Both the position numbers and the translations under genes were made by a program. From Paracoccus sphaerophysae (GTDB lineage: Bacteria > Pseudomonadota > Alphaproteobacteria > Rhodobacterales > Rhodobacteraceae): 37,835 bases of DNA. Location: NCBI RefSeq assembly GCF_000763805.1, contig NZ_JRKS01000028.1, forward strand, positions 1 through 37,835. Reading direction: 5' to 3'. Of this stretch, positions 1-7,774 are shown one piece after another (positions within the stretch are counted from its first letter, which is position 1; each line of letters starts with the position of its first letter). Under the pieces are notes generated by a model that was not told the origin of the DNA, made no database searches, and saw nothing but the letters and a program-made list of their open reading frames with translations.

Positions 1-1804
1 TCGTCGGATCGTTCACCGGGACGCGGCCGGTGGTCGCCGCGCCGTCCGCCGCGATGACGGGAGCCGATGCGGCGGGCGACAGCGCCACGGGAGCCGCGGG
101 AACCGGGGTCGCGGGCGCCTCGGTGACAGCGGGGAAGGTCGCGACAGCCGCCGAGGGGACCGGCGCGGGCGAGACCGGCGCCGGGGTCTCCGGATCATCG
201 GCGGGAACGGTGGTGGCAACCACGGGCGCGGCGGCAGAGGTCGGCGCCGGGGTGCTGGCTGGGTTGGCGATCGGGGTCACGACCGGCCGCACCGTCGGGG
301 CGGTCTCGTCCGTCGTCCGCTCGGTGGAGGGCGCGGCCGGCACCGCCTCGGTCCCGGCCACGACGCCGGACGGGGTTGCAGGCTGCGGGTCGGGGGTGAC
401 GAAGGACCAGATCAGCATCAGGCCCAGCAGCAGCGCGCCGAGCATCACCAGCAGACCGCCCACGCCGCCGCGCGCGCCGGGGTGGCGGTCGGCGAGCGGG
501 GGCATCTCGGCGTCACGCTCGCTGCGCGCCGCGGCGGCACGTTCCAGCACGGCCTTGGCGCGATCCGACAGGGGCGCGGGCGGGCGCGGCGGCGCCGGCC
601 GGTCGCTGGCGTCGGTCAGCTCCGAGGGCGGGGCCGCCGGCACCGGCACGGTCTTGTGCGGTTCTGCGGGCGGCAGGTCGTCGGGGAGGAAGGCGGTCAC
701 GCTCTTGCCCGCCCGGGCCGGATCGGCGGCGGCGGTAGTGGCGACAGCGGTCGCGAGGGTCGCGATGGGCGCCGCCGGGGCGGGAAGGTCGGACGCCGGG
801 GCGGCGGTCGCGGGCGGGCCCCCTGCCGCCTCGTCGGCCGGCGCCGCTGCCGGCCCCGAGGCCGGCGCGGCCCCCGCGCCAGCCGCGCGGGTTTCTGCCG
901 CGTCGGAGGTGAGGGGTTCGGCCGTGTCCGCTTCGGGGATGTCCGCGGCCGGGGTCGCCAGCGACGCAGCATTCCCGCCATCGGCGTCTTCGCGGTCCGC
1001 GGTCGCGTCGGCCGTCTTGCCGGCATCCCCTTGCGCGGTCGGTGCGATGTGCGTCGGCTGGCCAGCGCCCGAAGCCTCAGCCGTCGGCGCCTTCATCTCG
1101 GAGGCGACGGCCTCGCTTGCAGCCTCGGAGGCCTCCGCCGCGTCTGCCACGCGGTCGCCGGCGCCGAACTCGACGTCCGCTGCTGCACCGCTCGTCGGCG
1201 CGACCGCAGCCGCCGGTTCCTCGGCCGGTTCCTCGACGGCAACAGCCTCTGCGGCGACCTCGCCGGGCAGGTCGGTATCGATCACGGCAGCCGCCGCCGG
1301 GGCCGCGGCCCGCGCGTCCGCGAAGCGCGGCGTCTCGGGGAACAGGCCCTCGGCCGGGTCGGCCAGGAAGCCGTCGGCGTCAAAGCCGTGGCGGCGGGCG
1401 AAATCCTCGGCCTCGCGCAGGGTCTGGCGGGCGACGGCGGCGACGCGGACGTCGCGCTCTCCGGCCTGGCGCCAGTCCCAGGCGAGTTCGGCCACCGGAT
1501 AGGGCGTCAGCCCGTCCAGCGCCTGCCCCAGCCCCGTGGCGACGTCGCTTTCGGCCATCGGCAGCGAGGTATACAGGATCTGGTCGTCGGGGATGATCAA
1601 CGCCACCCGCGCATCGGGCCCGTTGGCGACCAACTTGCGCAGCCGGGCCATTTCCGACCGGAAATCCGGCGCGTCGAACGGCGCCGAGGCGCGTTCTCGC
1701 CATCGCGCCGCCGCTGCGGCGCTTGGGGCGGTCGAGCGTTCCATCAGGTGGACCGCATCGCTGCTGAACGACAGGGCGTATTCGGGCGCGGGGCGCGTGC
1801 TCAT
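1..1804 (-). CDS. Single-pass membrane protein with GspL/PilM-like N-terminus (partial)
   Basis: The reading frame is open from an ATG at 1804 to the window edge (601 codons, no stop), so the C-terminus is missing. Residues 1 to about 150 look like a compact domain. The segment with IPDDQILYTSLPM, then LDGLTPYPVAELAWDWR and VAAVARQTL, follows the pattern seen in the cytoplasmic actin-like domains of GspL and PilM (a 'P-F/Y-P' motif before a charged strand). That assignment is inference from motif shape. A long Ala/Pro/Glu-rich acidic linker follows, then a charged stretch (AKAVLERAAAARSERDAE), one membrane helix at about residues 446-468 (GGLLVMLGALLLGLMLIW), and a Pro/Ala/Thr-rich periplasmic part. 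The topology is therefore probably N-in, C-out. Such low-complexity Ala/Pro proteins may attract spurious 'translation initiation factor IF-2' names; no GTPase motif is visible. It is divergent from the SIMPL gene across 228 bp. Confidence 0.8.
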   Translation of the reverse strand, partial: MSTRPAPEYALSFSSDAVHLMERSTAPSAAAAARWRERASAPFDAPDFRSEMARLRKLVANGPDARVALIIPDDQILYTSLPMAESDVATGLGQALDGLTPYPVAELAWDWRQAGERDVRVAAVARQTLREAEDFARRHGFDADGFLADPAEGLFPETPRFADARAAAPAAAAVIDTDLPGEVAAEAVAVEEPAEEPAAAVAPTSGAAADVEFGAGDRVADAAEASEAASEAVASEMKAPTAEASGAGQPTHIAPTAQGDAGKTADATADREDADGGNAASLATPAADIPEADTAEPLTSDAAETRAAGAGAAPASGPAAAPADEAAGGPPATAAPASDLPAPAAPIATLATAVATTAAADPARAGKSVTAFLPDDLPPAEPHKTVPVPAAPPSELTDASDRPAPPRPPAPLSDRAKAVLERAAAARSERDAEMPPLADRHPGARGGVGGLLVMLGALLLGLMLIWSFVTPDPQPATPSGVVAGTEAVPAAPSTERTTDETAPTVRPVVTPIANPASTPAPTSAAAPVVATTVPADDPETPAPVSPAPVPSAAVATFPAVTEAPATPVPAAPVALSPAASAPVIAADGAATTGRVPVNDPT

Positions 1805-2032
1805 GGGCCGGTCTTTTCTTTTGATGGCCGGTTCGTCGTTTGATGCGCGACCCGGTCCGTTGCTGCTCTCCCCATGGATACCGCATGATTCTGCCCAAGC
1901 AAAGCGAAACACCGTTTCGTGACGGGACCATGCGGCCGGTTTCTGCGTTCGTGGCGCGACCGGGCCCTCATGGGCGCGCCGGACCATCTTCGCGCCGCAT
2001 GACGCGGCGCCAGCCGACAGGAGCACGCGTTC

Positions 2033-3082
2033 ATGCCATCCCCCGCCCTTCGCCCCGCCGTCCTTCGCCCGGCCGTCCTTCTGCCGCTTCTGCCCGGCCT
2101 GCCCGCAGGGGCACTGTTCGCCCGCGCCGGGCAGCGGCCCCTGCGCGCCGCGACCGCCGCGATGGGCGTCGCGCTGGCGTTGGCCGCCGCTCCGGCGGCA
2201 GCCCAGGTGCCGCCGCCGGGTCCGGGTCCGGGGCACATGCACCCCGGCGGCCCGATGCATGCGGGGACGGCGAAGGTGACGGCGCAGGGCGAGGGTCGCG
2301 CCTCGGTCGCCCCGGATCTCGCCACCGTGGGGCTGGGGGTGACCACCCAGGCGCCCACCGCGGCGCAGGCGATGGCCGACAACGCGGCGCGCCAGACGCA
2401 GGTGATCGAGGCGCTCAAGGCGCAGGGCGTGGCGGCCGAGGACCTGCAGACCCAGGGGCTGAGCCTGTATCCGGTGCAGACGCAGGCCGAAGGGAAGCCG
2501 CCGACCATCACCGGCTATCAGGCGCAGAACATCGTCAGCGTCCGGGTCCGCGACCTGACGCGGCTGGGGCCCCTGCTGGACGCGATGGTCGCGGCCGGCG
2601 CGACCGACGTGCAGGGGGTGAGCTTCTCGCGCGAGGACGACAGCGCCGCGCTGGACGAGGCGCGCACTGCCGCCGTCACCGATGCCCGCCGCCGCGCCGA
2701 GGTGATGGCGGCTGCCGCCGGCATGGCGCTTGGGCCGCTGGTGACGCTGGCCGAGGGCGGCATGCAGAACGGTCCCGTGCCGATGATGGCGATGGCGCGC
2801 GACAGCGCCTATGGCGCGGCCACTCCGGTCGAGACCGGGCAGCTGCAGCTGACCGCGCAGGTGGTGGGGACCTGGATGCTGGTCCCGCCCGGCGGGGCGG
2901 GGATGCCCGACATGGGCGGCGGACCGATGCAAGACATGGGGAAGCCCGGGATGGACGACATGCATCGCCAGATGCAGCAGGGGCGCGGGGGAGCGGCGCC
3001 GGATGCGACGCCTGAGGCGGCGCCCGCTCCGGCTGGCGCGACGCCCGACGCAAGCGGCACGGCGCCCACGCCGGCCAACTGA
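2033..3082 (+). CDS. Secreted SIMPL-domain (DUF541) protein
   Basis: A 349-residue protein. An AGGAG Shine-Dalgarno about ten bases upstream supports the ATG at 2033. The N-terminus has two hydrophobic stretches; the second (MGVALALAAAPAAAQ, residues 44-58) looks like a signal-peptide core with an A-X-A cleavage site, so export to the periplasm is likely whether translation starts at 2033 or at the internal ATG at 2162. Residues about 80-290 carry the SIMPL pattern: a VTAQGEGRASVAPDLATV strand, ALKAQGV, and YQAQNIVSVRVRDL followed by an ARRRAEVMAAAAGM helix. SIMPL proteins form oligomeric periplasmic or outer-membrane assemblies whose exact role is poorly defined. The tail is rich in Met, Gly, Pro and Ala (GMPDMGGGPMQDMGKPGMDD). 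A terminator follows immediately. Confidence 0.9.
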   Translation: MPSPALRPAVLRPAVLLPLLPGLPAGALFARAGQRPLRAATAAMGVALALAAAPAAAQVPPPGPGPGHMHPGGPMHAGTAKVTAQGEGRASVAPDLATVGLGVTTQAPTAAQAMADNAARQTQVIEALKAQGVAAEDLQTQGLSLYPVQTQAEGKPPTITGYQAQNIVSVRVRDLTRLGPLLDAMVAAGATDVQGVSFSREDDSAALDEARTAAVTDARRRAEVMAAAAGMALGPLVTLAEGGMQNGPVPMMAMARDSAYGAATPVETGQLQLTAQVVGTWMLVPPGGAGMPDMGGGPMQDMGKPGMDDMHRQMQQGRGGAAPDATPEAAPAPAGATPDASGTAPTPAN

Positions 3083-3103
3083 GCCCAGACTCAAGTGAGG
3101 AAA

Positions 3104-3126
3104 GGGGCGCCGTGATCCGGCGCCCC
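3104..3126. terminator. Bidirectional terminator between the SIMPL gene and metY
   Basis: A perfect 8-bp stem (GGGGCGCC / GGCGCCCC) with a 7-nt loop lies between two convergent genes. It is followed by TTGTT on the plus strand and TTTCC on the minus strand, so it can serve both. Confidence 0.75.
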
Positions 3127-3188
3127 TTGTTCGTTGCTCGACCGTCACGCGCCCGAAACCCGGCCTCCGCCGGTCGGGCCGCGGCCGT

Positions 3189-4472
3189 TCAGCCCAGCGC
3201 GGCGTCCAGGTCGGCGATGATGTCGGCGGCGTCCTCGATGCCGATCGACAGCCGCACCATGTCCGGCCCGGCGCCCGCCGCGACCTGCTGCTCGGCCGTC
3301 AGCTGCCGGTGGGTGGTCGAGGCCGAATGGATCGCCAGCGTCCGCGTGTCGCCCAGATTGGCGACGTGCGAGATCAGCTTCAGCGCCCCGATCATCCGCA
3401 CGCAGGCGTCGTAGCCGCCCTTCAGCCGGATCGTGAACAGCGCCCCTGCACCCTTGGGATACAGCCGCCGCACCCGGTCGTGATAAGGCGAGGACGGCAG
3501 GCCGGCATAGCTGACTGCCTCGACCCGCGGGTCGGCCTCGAGCCACGAGGCCACCTCGACGGCGTTCCTGACGTGACGCTCCATCCGCAGACCCAGCGTC
3601 TCGATGCCCATCAGCGTGTAGTGCGCCGCCTGCGGGTTCAGGGTCATGCCCAGGTCGCGCAGCCCGATGGCGATGCCGTGGAAGGTGAAGGCCGCGGCGC
3701 CGAAGGTCTCGTGGAACTTGAGCCCGTGATAGGCGGGCTCGGGCGCCGACAGCGAGGGGAACTTGTCCGAGGCGCTCCAGTCGAACCTGCCGCTGTCGAT
3801 CACCGCGCCGCCGGTCACGGTGCCATTGCCGGTCAGGTACTTGGTCAGGCTGTGGACCACCAGCGTCGCGCCCTGCTCAATCGGCCGGCACAGCGCCGGC
3901 GAGGCAAGCGTGTTGTCGATGATCAGCGGGATCCCCGCCTCGTCGGCGATGGCGGCGATGGCCGGGATGTCGGTGACATAGCCGCCGGGGTTGGAGATCG
4001 ATTCCGCAAAGATCGCCCGGGTGTCCTTGTCGATGGCCGCGCGCACCGCGTCGGTGTCGTCCAGATCGACGAAGCGGCAGGACCAGCCGAAGCGGCGGAT
4101 GGTCTGGCCGAACTGGGTGATCGTCCCGCCATACAGCCGGTTCGAGGCGACGAGGTTCAGCCCCGGCCCCATCAGCGGGAACAGCGCCATGATCTGCGCC
4201 GCGTGGCCCGAGGAACAGGCCACCGCCCCTGCCCCGCCCTCGAGCGCCGCGACCCGCTCCTGCAGCGCGCTGACCGTGGGGTTGGTCAGGCGCGAATAGA
4301 TGTAGCCGACCTCCTGCAGGTTGAAGAGCGCCGCGGCGTGGTCGGCATCGCGGAACTGATAGGCGGTGGTCTGATAGATCGGCACCTGCCGCGCGCCGGT
4401 CGCGGGGTCGGGCTGGGACCCGGCATGGATGGCGATGGTGTCAAAGCCCTGCGGGCGGGGGTCGTCGGTCAT
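3189..4472 (-). CDS. metY: O-acetylhomoserine sulfhydrylase (PLP-dependent)
   Basis: A 427-residue protein of the Cys/Met-metabolism PLP family, close to the usual 420-430 for MetY. It starts with the typical GFDTIAIHAGSQPDPATGARQVPIYQTTAYQF segment, split here by no indel. It carries YSRLTNPT and the PLP-lysine motif HSLTKYLTGNG, with the Schiff-base Lys at about residue 211. The family condenses O-acetylhomoserine with sulfide to give homocysteine in direct-sulfhydrylation methionine synthesis. This fits the sulfate-activation gene at 7.8-9.5 kb, although the two are not in one operon. An AAGGA site precedes the ATG, and a good sigma-70-like promoter lies just upstream with a leader of only about 24 nt. 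The closest alternative would be another trans-sulfuration enzyme of the same fold, but length and N-terminus favour MetY. Confidence 0.93.
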   Translation of the reverse strand: MTDDPRPQGFDTIAIHAGSQPDPATGARQVPIYQTTAYQFRDADHAAALFNLQEVGYIYSRLTNPTVSALQERVAALEGGAGAVACSSGHAAQIMALFPLMGPGLNLVASNRLYGGTITQFGQTIRRFGWSCRFVDLDDTDAVRAAIDKDTRAIFAESISNPGGYVTDIPAIAAIADEAGIPLIIDNTLASPALCRPIEQGATLVVHSLTKYLTGNGTVTGGAVIDSGRFDWSASDKFPSLSAPEPAYHGLKFHETFGAAAFTFHGIAIGLRDLGMTLNPQAAHYTLMGIETLGLRMERHVRNAVEVASWLEADPRVEAVSYAGLPSSPYHDRVRRLYPKGAGALFTIRLKGGYDACVRMIGALKLISHVANLGDTRTLAIHSASTTHRQLTAEQQVAAGAGPDMVRLSIGIEDAADIIADLDAALG

Positions 4473-4502
4473 GCTGGAGTCCTTCTGGAATTGCGCCGCG
4501 AG

Positions 4503-4531
4503 AGCCTAGGGCGGCGGCGGGACGCTGACAA
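4503..4531 (-). promoter_or_regulatory. Putative sigma-70 promoter of metY
   Basis: On the minus strand TTGTCA (4526-4531) and TAGGCT (4503-4508) are separated by exactly 17 bp. The predicted transcript would start near 4496, leaving about 24 nt before the metY ATG, too short to hold a SAM riboswitch. Confidence 0.5.
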
Positions 4532-4588
4532 TCGCCTGCGGTGGCGTCCGCGGGATGGCGCGCGGCGCTGGGCGTGGTCGAGGCGGCC

Positions 4589-4807
4589 TTACGCGATGAT
4601 GTCGGGCGTGATCTCGTCCTGCAGCCGCGCGATCTGGTCCTTGAGCGCCAGCTTTTCCTTCTTCAGCCGCCCCAGCGTGAAGCTGCACACAACCCCGCCC
4701 GCTGCCATGTCGGCGATCGCGTCGTCCAGCTCGCGGTGGCGCCGGCGCAGCACATCCAGCCGAGAGCGGGCGATCTCGTCATGGGACATCTCGTGATGGG
4801 CATTCAT
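4589..4807 (-). CDS. DUF465 (YdcH-like) small protein
   Basis: A 72-residue protein with a long helical heptad-like stretch (RLDVLRRRHRELDDAIADM) and the DUF465 signature near the end (LKKEKLALKDQIARLQ). DUF465 proteins are short, predicted coiled-coil cytoplasmic proteins found widely in alphaproteobacteria; no biochemical role is established. It lies upstream of metY in the same orientation with a 116-bp gap that contains a separate metY promoter, so the two need not be co-transcribed. It is divergent from the Hsp20 gene. Confidence 0.85.
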   Translation of the reverse strand: MNAHHEMSHDEIARSRLDVLRRRHRELDDAIADMAAGGVVCSFTLGRLKKEKLALKDQIARLQDEITPDIIA

Positions 4808-5011
4808 CGGGGTCGCACCGGAGGGCTGGAAGTGAGGTCACAGGCGCCGCGGAATCGGGCAGGGATCACCATACAGCGGCCCCCGCCCGATTGATAAGCG
4901 AAAGTTTTTCGGACCTTGCGACGGGCGCGGGCCGACCACATATCTGTCGGGACCGGGTCGCCGCGAACGGGGCCCGGCCGATGCAGTCGCTTGATGATCC
5001 GAGGACGCCCC

Positions 5012-5422
5012 ATGACCAAGATGACCCTGGGGACCCACCCCTATCTGCTGGGCTTCGACCAGCTGGAGCGGCTGGCCGAGCGTGCCGCCAAGGGGGCCGA
5101 GGGCTATCCGCCCTACAACATCGAGCAGCTTGGCCAGGACGGCTTCCGCATCACGCTCGCCGTCGCCGGGTTTGCCGAGGATGAGCTGTCGCTGACGGTC
5201 GAGGACCGGCAGCTGATCATCCGCGGCCGCCAGTCCGACGCACCCGACGAGCGGGTGTTCCTGCATCGCGGCATCGCCGCCCGCGCCTTTCAGCGCAGCT
5301 TCGTGCTGGCCGAGGGGATCGAGGTCGAGACCGCTGCCATGGAAAACGGGCTGCTGCATGTCGACCTGCGTCGCGTCGCGCCGCAGGCCATCGTCAAGAC
5401 CATCCCGATCAGCCGAAAGTAA
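5012..5422 (+). CDS. Hsp20-family small heat-shock protein
   Basis: A 136-residue alpha-crystallin-domain chaperone of the IbpA type. I chose the ATG at 5012 because a GAGGA site lies about seven bases upstream and the sequence MTKMTLGTHPYLLGFDQLERL matches the family N-terminus; the open frame extends further up without support. The alpha-crystallin domain covers about residues 33-128: FRITLAVAGFAEDEL, the LIIRGRQ strand, a HRGIAARAFQRSFVL segment, and ENGLLHVDL. The family holds unfolding proteins in the cytoplasm in an ATP-independent way. DUF1150 follows 11 bp downstream, a common alphaproteobacterial pairing. Heat-shock control by the RpoH encoded at 14.6-15.5 kb is plausible but no sigma-32 promoter was resolved. 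Confidence 0.93.
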   Translation: MTKMTLGTHPYLLGFDQLERLAERAAKGAEGYPPYNIEQLGQDGFRITLAVAGFAEDELSLTVEDRQLIIRGRQSDAPDERVFLHRGIAARAFQRSFVLAEGIEVETAAMENGLLHVDLRRVAPQAIVKTIPISRK

Positions 5423-5433
5423 AGGGGATCGCC

Positions 5434-5661
5434 ATGAACATGAAACACGAATTTCCCCACGTTGCCGACGGCAACGTCGTCTATGTCCGCCGCGTGGCAA
5501 TGGACAGCCTGCCCGACGAGGTCCGCCAGCAGGCGCCGGGGCTGGAATCGCTCTATGCCGTGCACGGCATCGACGGCGAACGCCTCGCGTTGGTCCGGGA
5601 CCGGCAGCTGGCGTTCTTCCTGGCCCGCCAGAACGAACTGACGCCGGTCAGCGTCCACTAA
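5434..5661 (+). CDS. DUF1150 family protein
   Basis: A 75-residue protein beginning 11 bp after the Hsp20 gene, with AAAGGGGA upstream of the ATG. The whole length matches the DUF1150 pattern (VYVRRVAMDSLPDEVRQQ, LYAVHGIDGERLAL, FFLARQNELTPVSVH). This family is restricted mainly to alphaproteobacteria and often sits beside small heat-shock genes, suggesting a stress-related role; the function is not known. Its TAA overlaps the stop codon of the convergent glycosyltransferase gene (5658-5661), so the two transcripts end tail to tail without a visible terminator. Confidence 0.9.
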   Translation: MNMKHEFPHVADGNVVYVRRVAMDSLPDEVRQQAPGLESLYAVHGIDGERLALVRDRQLAFFLARQNELTPVSVH

Positions 5662-6620
5662 CCCACGCGGCCTGTGCCCGGGGCCCGCGACCGGCGCGCG
5701 AGATAGCTTGCCGCAAAGCGCCGCATCGCGGCGCGCACCTGCCAGCGGGCGCGGTATTTCCCCCGCCCGGCGGCCAGCCCGGCCAGCAGCTTGCGCTGCC
5801 GGTTCAGGGCTGACAGCCTTTGCCGCGCCTTGACCGGGCCTCGGGGCGGCATCAGGTCGCCGATGCGCGCGGCGTGCCAGTCCCAGATGCCGCCCAGCTC
5901 GACCCCGGCCGCGATCCAGGGCTTGAGCCCGACGACGTGGTGGATCACTGCCGGGTCCTGCGGCCAGGCGGTGGCGTCCGGATACGCCGCCGGGTCGGCA
6001 TAGACGTTGAAACGGGACGGCAGCGGCAGGATGCGGCCAGCAGCCGCGATGTTCAGCGCCGACTGGTCCTCGGACAGCAGCGGGCGGGCGGGGTCGGTCA
6101 ACAGCGCACGGCAGCGCCCGACGATATCCTCGGCCCGCCAGACGGCAAGGTTCATCACCAGCAGCCCCGCATTGACGTAGTCTCCCCGAGCGATGCGGGT
6201 CGATGCGAGTTCGGGTGCGGCCGGCGCCGGGTCTGGGACCGCCGCGACGACCGCCCGGCCCAGGTCGAGCGTGGCCAGCGGCGCCAGATCGGCGGTCACC
6301 ACCATGTCGCAGTCCATGTAGACCACCCGGTCCGCCTCGGGCAGCAGGTCGGGGATCAGCAGCCGCAGATAGGTGCTGCGGGTCAGGTGTCCGCGGCGCA
6401 CCGGCAGGGCGGCAAAGGCGTCCGGGTCGATCTCGATCCGGCGCAGCGTGATCCCCAGCCGCGGGCCCAGCGCGTCGATGCGGGCGCGGTTCGCCGGCGA
6501 AATGCCGTTGTCCAGCACGGTCGCGCTGAGGCCGGGGGTATGAAACGCCGCCGAGGCGATCAGGACGAGAACGCCCGGCACGTAATTGTCATCCGACCCG
6601 GTGACGAGATGCAGGCTCAT
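5658..6620 (-). CDS. Glycosyltransferase family 8 protein
   Basis: A 320-residue protein, starting at the ATG at 6620 (MSLHLVTGSDDNY), preceded by GGAG at good spacing; the open frame continues upstream inside the preceding gene but without family similarity. GT8 hallmarks are visible: the N-terminal nucleotide-binding strand, the metal-binding DxD (YMDCDMV, residues 103-105), NAGLLVMNL, and the late HHVVGLKPW motif. GT8 enzymes are retaining transferases using UDP-sugars, often in lipopolysaccharide or polysaccharide synthesis. The acceptor cannot be told from sequence. The start overlaps the stop of the preceding glycosyltransferase by 4 bp (ATGA), so the two are probably translationally coupled. 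The C-terminus is very basic (Arg-rich), which could favour membrane-surface association. Confidence 0.88.
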   Translation of the reverse strand: MSLHLVTGSDDNYVPGVLVLIASAAFHTPGLSATVLDNGISPANRARIDALGPRLGITLRRIEIDPDAFAALPVRRGHLTRSTYLRLLIPDLLPEADRVVYMDCDMVVTADLAPLATLDLGRAVVAAVPDPAPAAPELASTRIARGDYVNAGLLVMNLAVWRAEDIVGRCRALLTDPARPLLSEDQSALNIAAAGRILPLPSRFNVYADPAAYPDATAWPQDPAVIHHVVGLKPWIAAGVELGGIWDWHAARIGDLMPPRGPVKARQRLSALNRQRKLLAGLAAGRGKYRARWQVRAAMRRFAASYLARRSRAPGTGRVG

Positions 6621-7399
6621 TGCGCGCTCCATGCCTGCCGCAGCCAGTCGATATTGCCGATCCGGCGATACCAGCGCCCGCCCCGGCCGGCCATCACCTC
6701 GGCCATCTTGGGGCTGCCCGCGAACAGCACGATCCTTGCTCCGGGCGGACAGCGCGGGTCGGCGCGGTAGCTGGCGAGCCCGCGCCCCACGCAGTCGTTC
6801 TTGAAGCTGACGCACCAGCCGCGCGGCCAGTAAGCCAGAAGGCCTTGGCCGTCGAGGATGTCGCTGACCATCTGCTGTTCATGTTCATAGCGCGCGGCGG
6901 CGGCCCTGGGGTCGGCGAGATAGGTCTCGACGATCTCGGAATGGGCGCCGATGCGATAGCGGAAGACCGAGGTGTTGCCGACCATGTGCAGGAAGCGGTC
7001 GCGGGCCGGCGCAACCCGGCGCAGCGGCTTGGGCCGGAACAGGTCGTCGTCGCGGAGGATGAGGAAATCTCCGCCCAAGTCGAAGAACGGCGCCAGGTCG
7101 TCCACGACGATCAGGTCGAGGTCCAGGAACAGCGCGGTCGCGCCCCCGAAACCGCCGAGGTCCGGGTTGAACAGCGCCAGCTTGCGCCAGCGGGTGTCGC
7201 CGCTGCCGTCGGGAAGGCGCAGTTCGGGCAAGGGCCTCGTCTCGACCCCCTCGCCGATGCCGGCGCCATCGTCGGTGAAGCAGATGAACCGATGCGGACG
7301 GCGCAGGTGGCGCCGGACCTGCCGGGCCAGCCGGTTCACGTCCTCGGGGCCGTACAGCGTGCCCCATTTCATGGTCAGGATCAGGACGGGGTCGGTCAT
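6617..7399 (-). CDS. Putative glycosyltransferase with DxD motif
   Basis: A 260-residue protein. The start MTDPVLILTMKWGTLYG at 7399 is backed by a GGAGG site; an upstream in-frame extension to 7669 is Arg-rich with no homologous look and is rejected. Features seen: an N-terminal beta-strand then YGPEDVNRLARQVRRHL, the FICFTDD strand, RWRKLALF, and FLDLDLIVVDD with a DxD-type site at residues 93-95. Near the end WPRGWCVSFKNDC precedes a GARIVLFAGSPK strand. This layout is that of GT-A fold transferases widespread in Rhodobacteraceae; donor and acceptor are unknown. It shares a 4-bp overlap with the GT8 gene, implying a two-gene unit. Confidence 0.75.
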   Translation of the reverse strand: MTDPVLILTMKWGTLYGPEDVNRLARQVRRHLRRPHRFICFTDDGAGIGEGVETRPLPELRLPDGSGDTRWRKLALFNPDLGGFGGATALFLDLDLIVVDDLAPFFDLGGDFLILRDDDLFRPKPLRRVAPARDRFLHMVGNTSVFRYRIGAHSEIVETYLADPRAAAARYEHEQQMVSDILDGQGLLAYWPRGWCVSFKNDCVGRGLASYRADPRCPPGARIVLFAGSPKMAEVMAGRGGRWYRRIGNIDWLRQAWSAQ

Positions 7400-7482
7400 C
7401 GGGCCTCCGGTCAGCCGCTTACCTCGGCGCCGACATACGTCGGCCGGGCGGCAAAAGGCAAACCGGGAGCGTGGAGGCGGCC

Positions 7483-7669
7483 CTATCCGGCGCTGACGGC
7501 GGCCGAGGCGCCGGCGCGGCGCGACGCGGCCGTCTTTGCCGCCTTGGTCCGGGCGGCGGGGGTCTTGCTGCGCGCTCGCTTGGGCTTGCCGGCCGGCTTC
7601 GTCTCGGCGACGGCGACAAAGATACCGGCACCGGCTGAAATTTCCAGACAAAAGGGCGTCCTTGGTCAA
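7483..7669 (-). pseudogene. Possible frameshifted small basic-protein gene
   Basis: On the minus strand a stop-free stretch from 7665 to the TAG at 7485-7483 encodes a coding-like, Lys/Ala-rich basic tail (ETKPAGKPKRARSKTPAAR, then TKAAKTAASRR), with GC-rich third positions. It has no ATG, GTG or TTG in frame. In the frame one base earlier, a TTG at 7669 begins MTKDALLSGNF; joining the two frames by one-base slippage at the AAATTT run (about 7640-7650) would give a protein of about 61 residues. The Shine-Dalgarno (GGGAGG) is only 2 nt from that TTG, so the start is doubtful. It could be a decayed gene, a sequencing indel, or a chance frame. Confidence 0.3.
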
Positions 7670-7718
7670 GCCCTCCCGGGGAATAATGAATCAAATTTTA
7701 TGCAGTTTGATGTTGCCC

Positions 7719-7752
7719 AAAAAAAACCCCCGGGCCAGGGGGCCGGGGGTTT
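7719..7752 (-). terminator. Strong rho-independent terminator of the sulfate-activation gene
   Basis: On the minus strand a 10-bp GC-rich stem (AAACCCCCGG / CCGGGGGTTT) is followed by eight T residues. It lies 22 bp after the stop codon at 7775. Confidence 0.9.
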
Positions 7753-7774
7753 CCAAAGTCGCCGAAGCGGCGTC

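Larger units (their letters stand above)
7400..7774. other. 375-bp region between glycosyltransferase and sulfate-activation genes
   Basis: This gap holds the terminator at 7719-7752, an AT-rich patch at about 7681-7718, and the possible broken basic-peptide gene at 7483-7669. I see no other intact gene, RNA or repeat in it. Confidence 0.6.

Noticed and set aside
30..1843. Long plus-strand open frames over the first 1.8 kb
   Set aside because: They are Arg/Ala/Gly-rich shadows of the minus-strand membrane-protein gene in high-GC DNA.
4473..4588. SAM riboswitch in the metY leader
   Set aside because: The best promoter leaves a leader of only about 24 nt, and no matching conserved fold was seen.
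7400..7669. N-terminal extension of the second glycosyltransferase to 7669
   Set aside because: The extension is Arg-rich with no domain pattern, and a GGAGG site supports the ATG at 7399.
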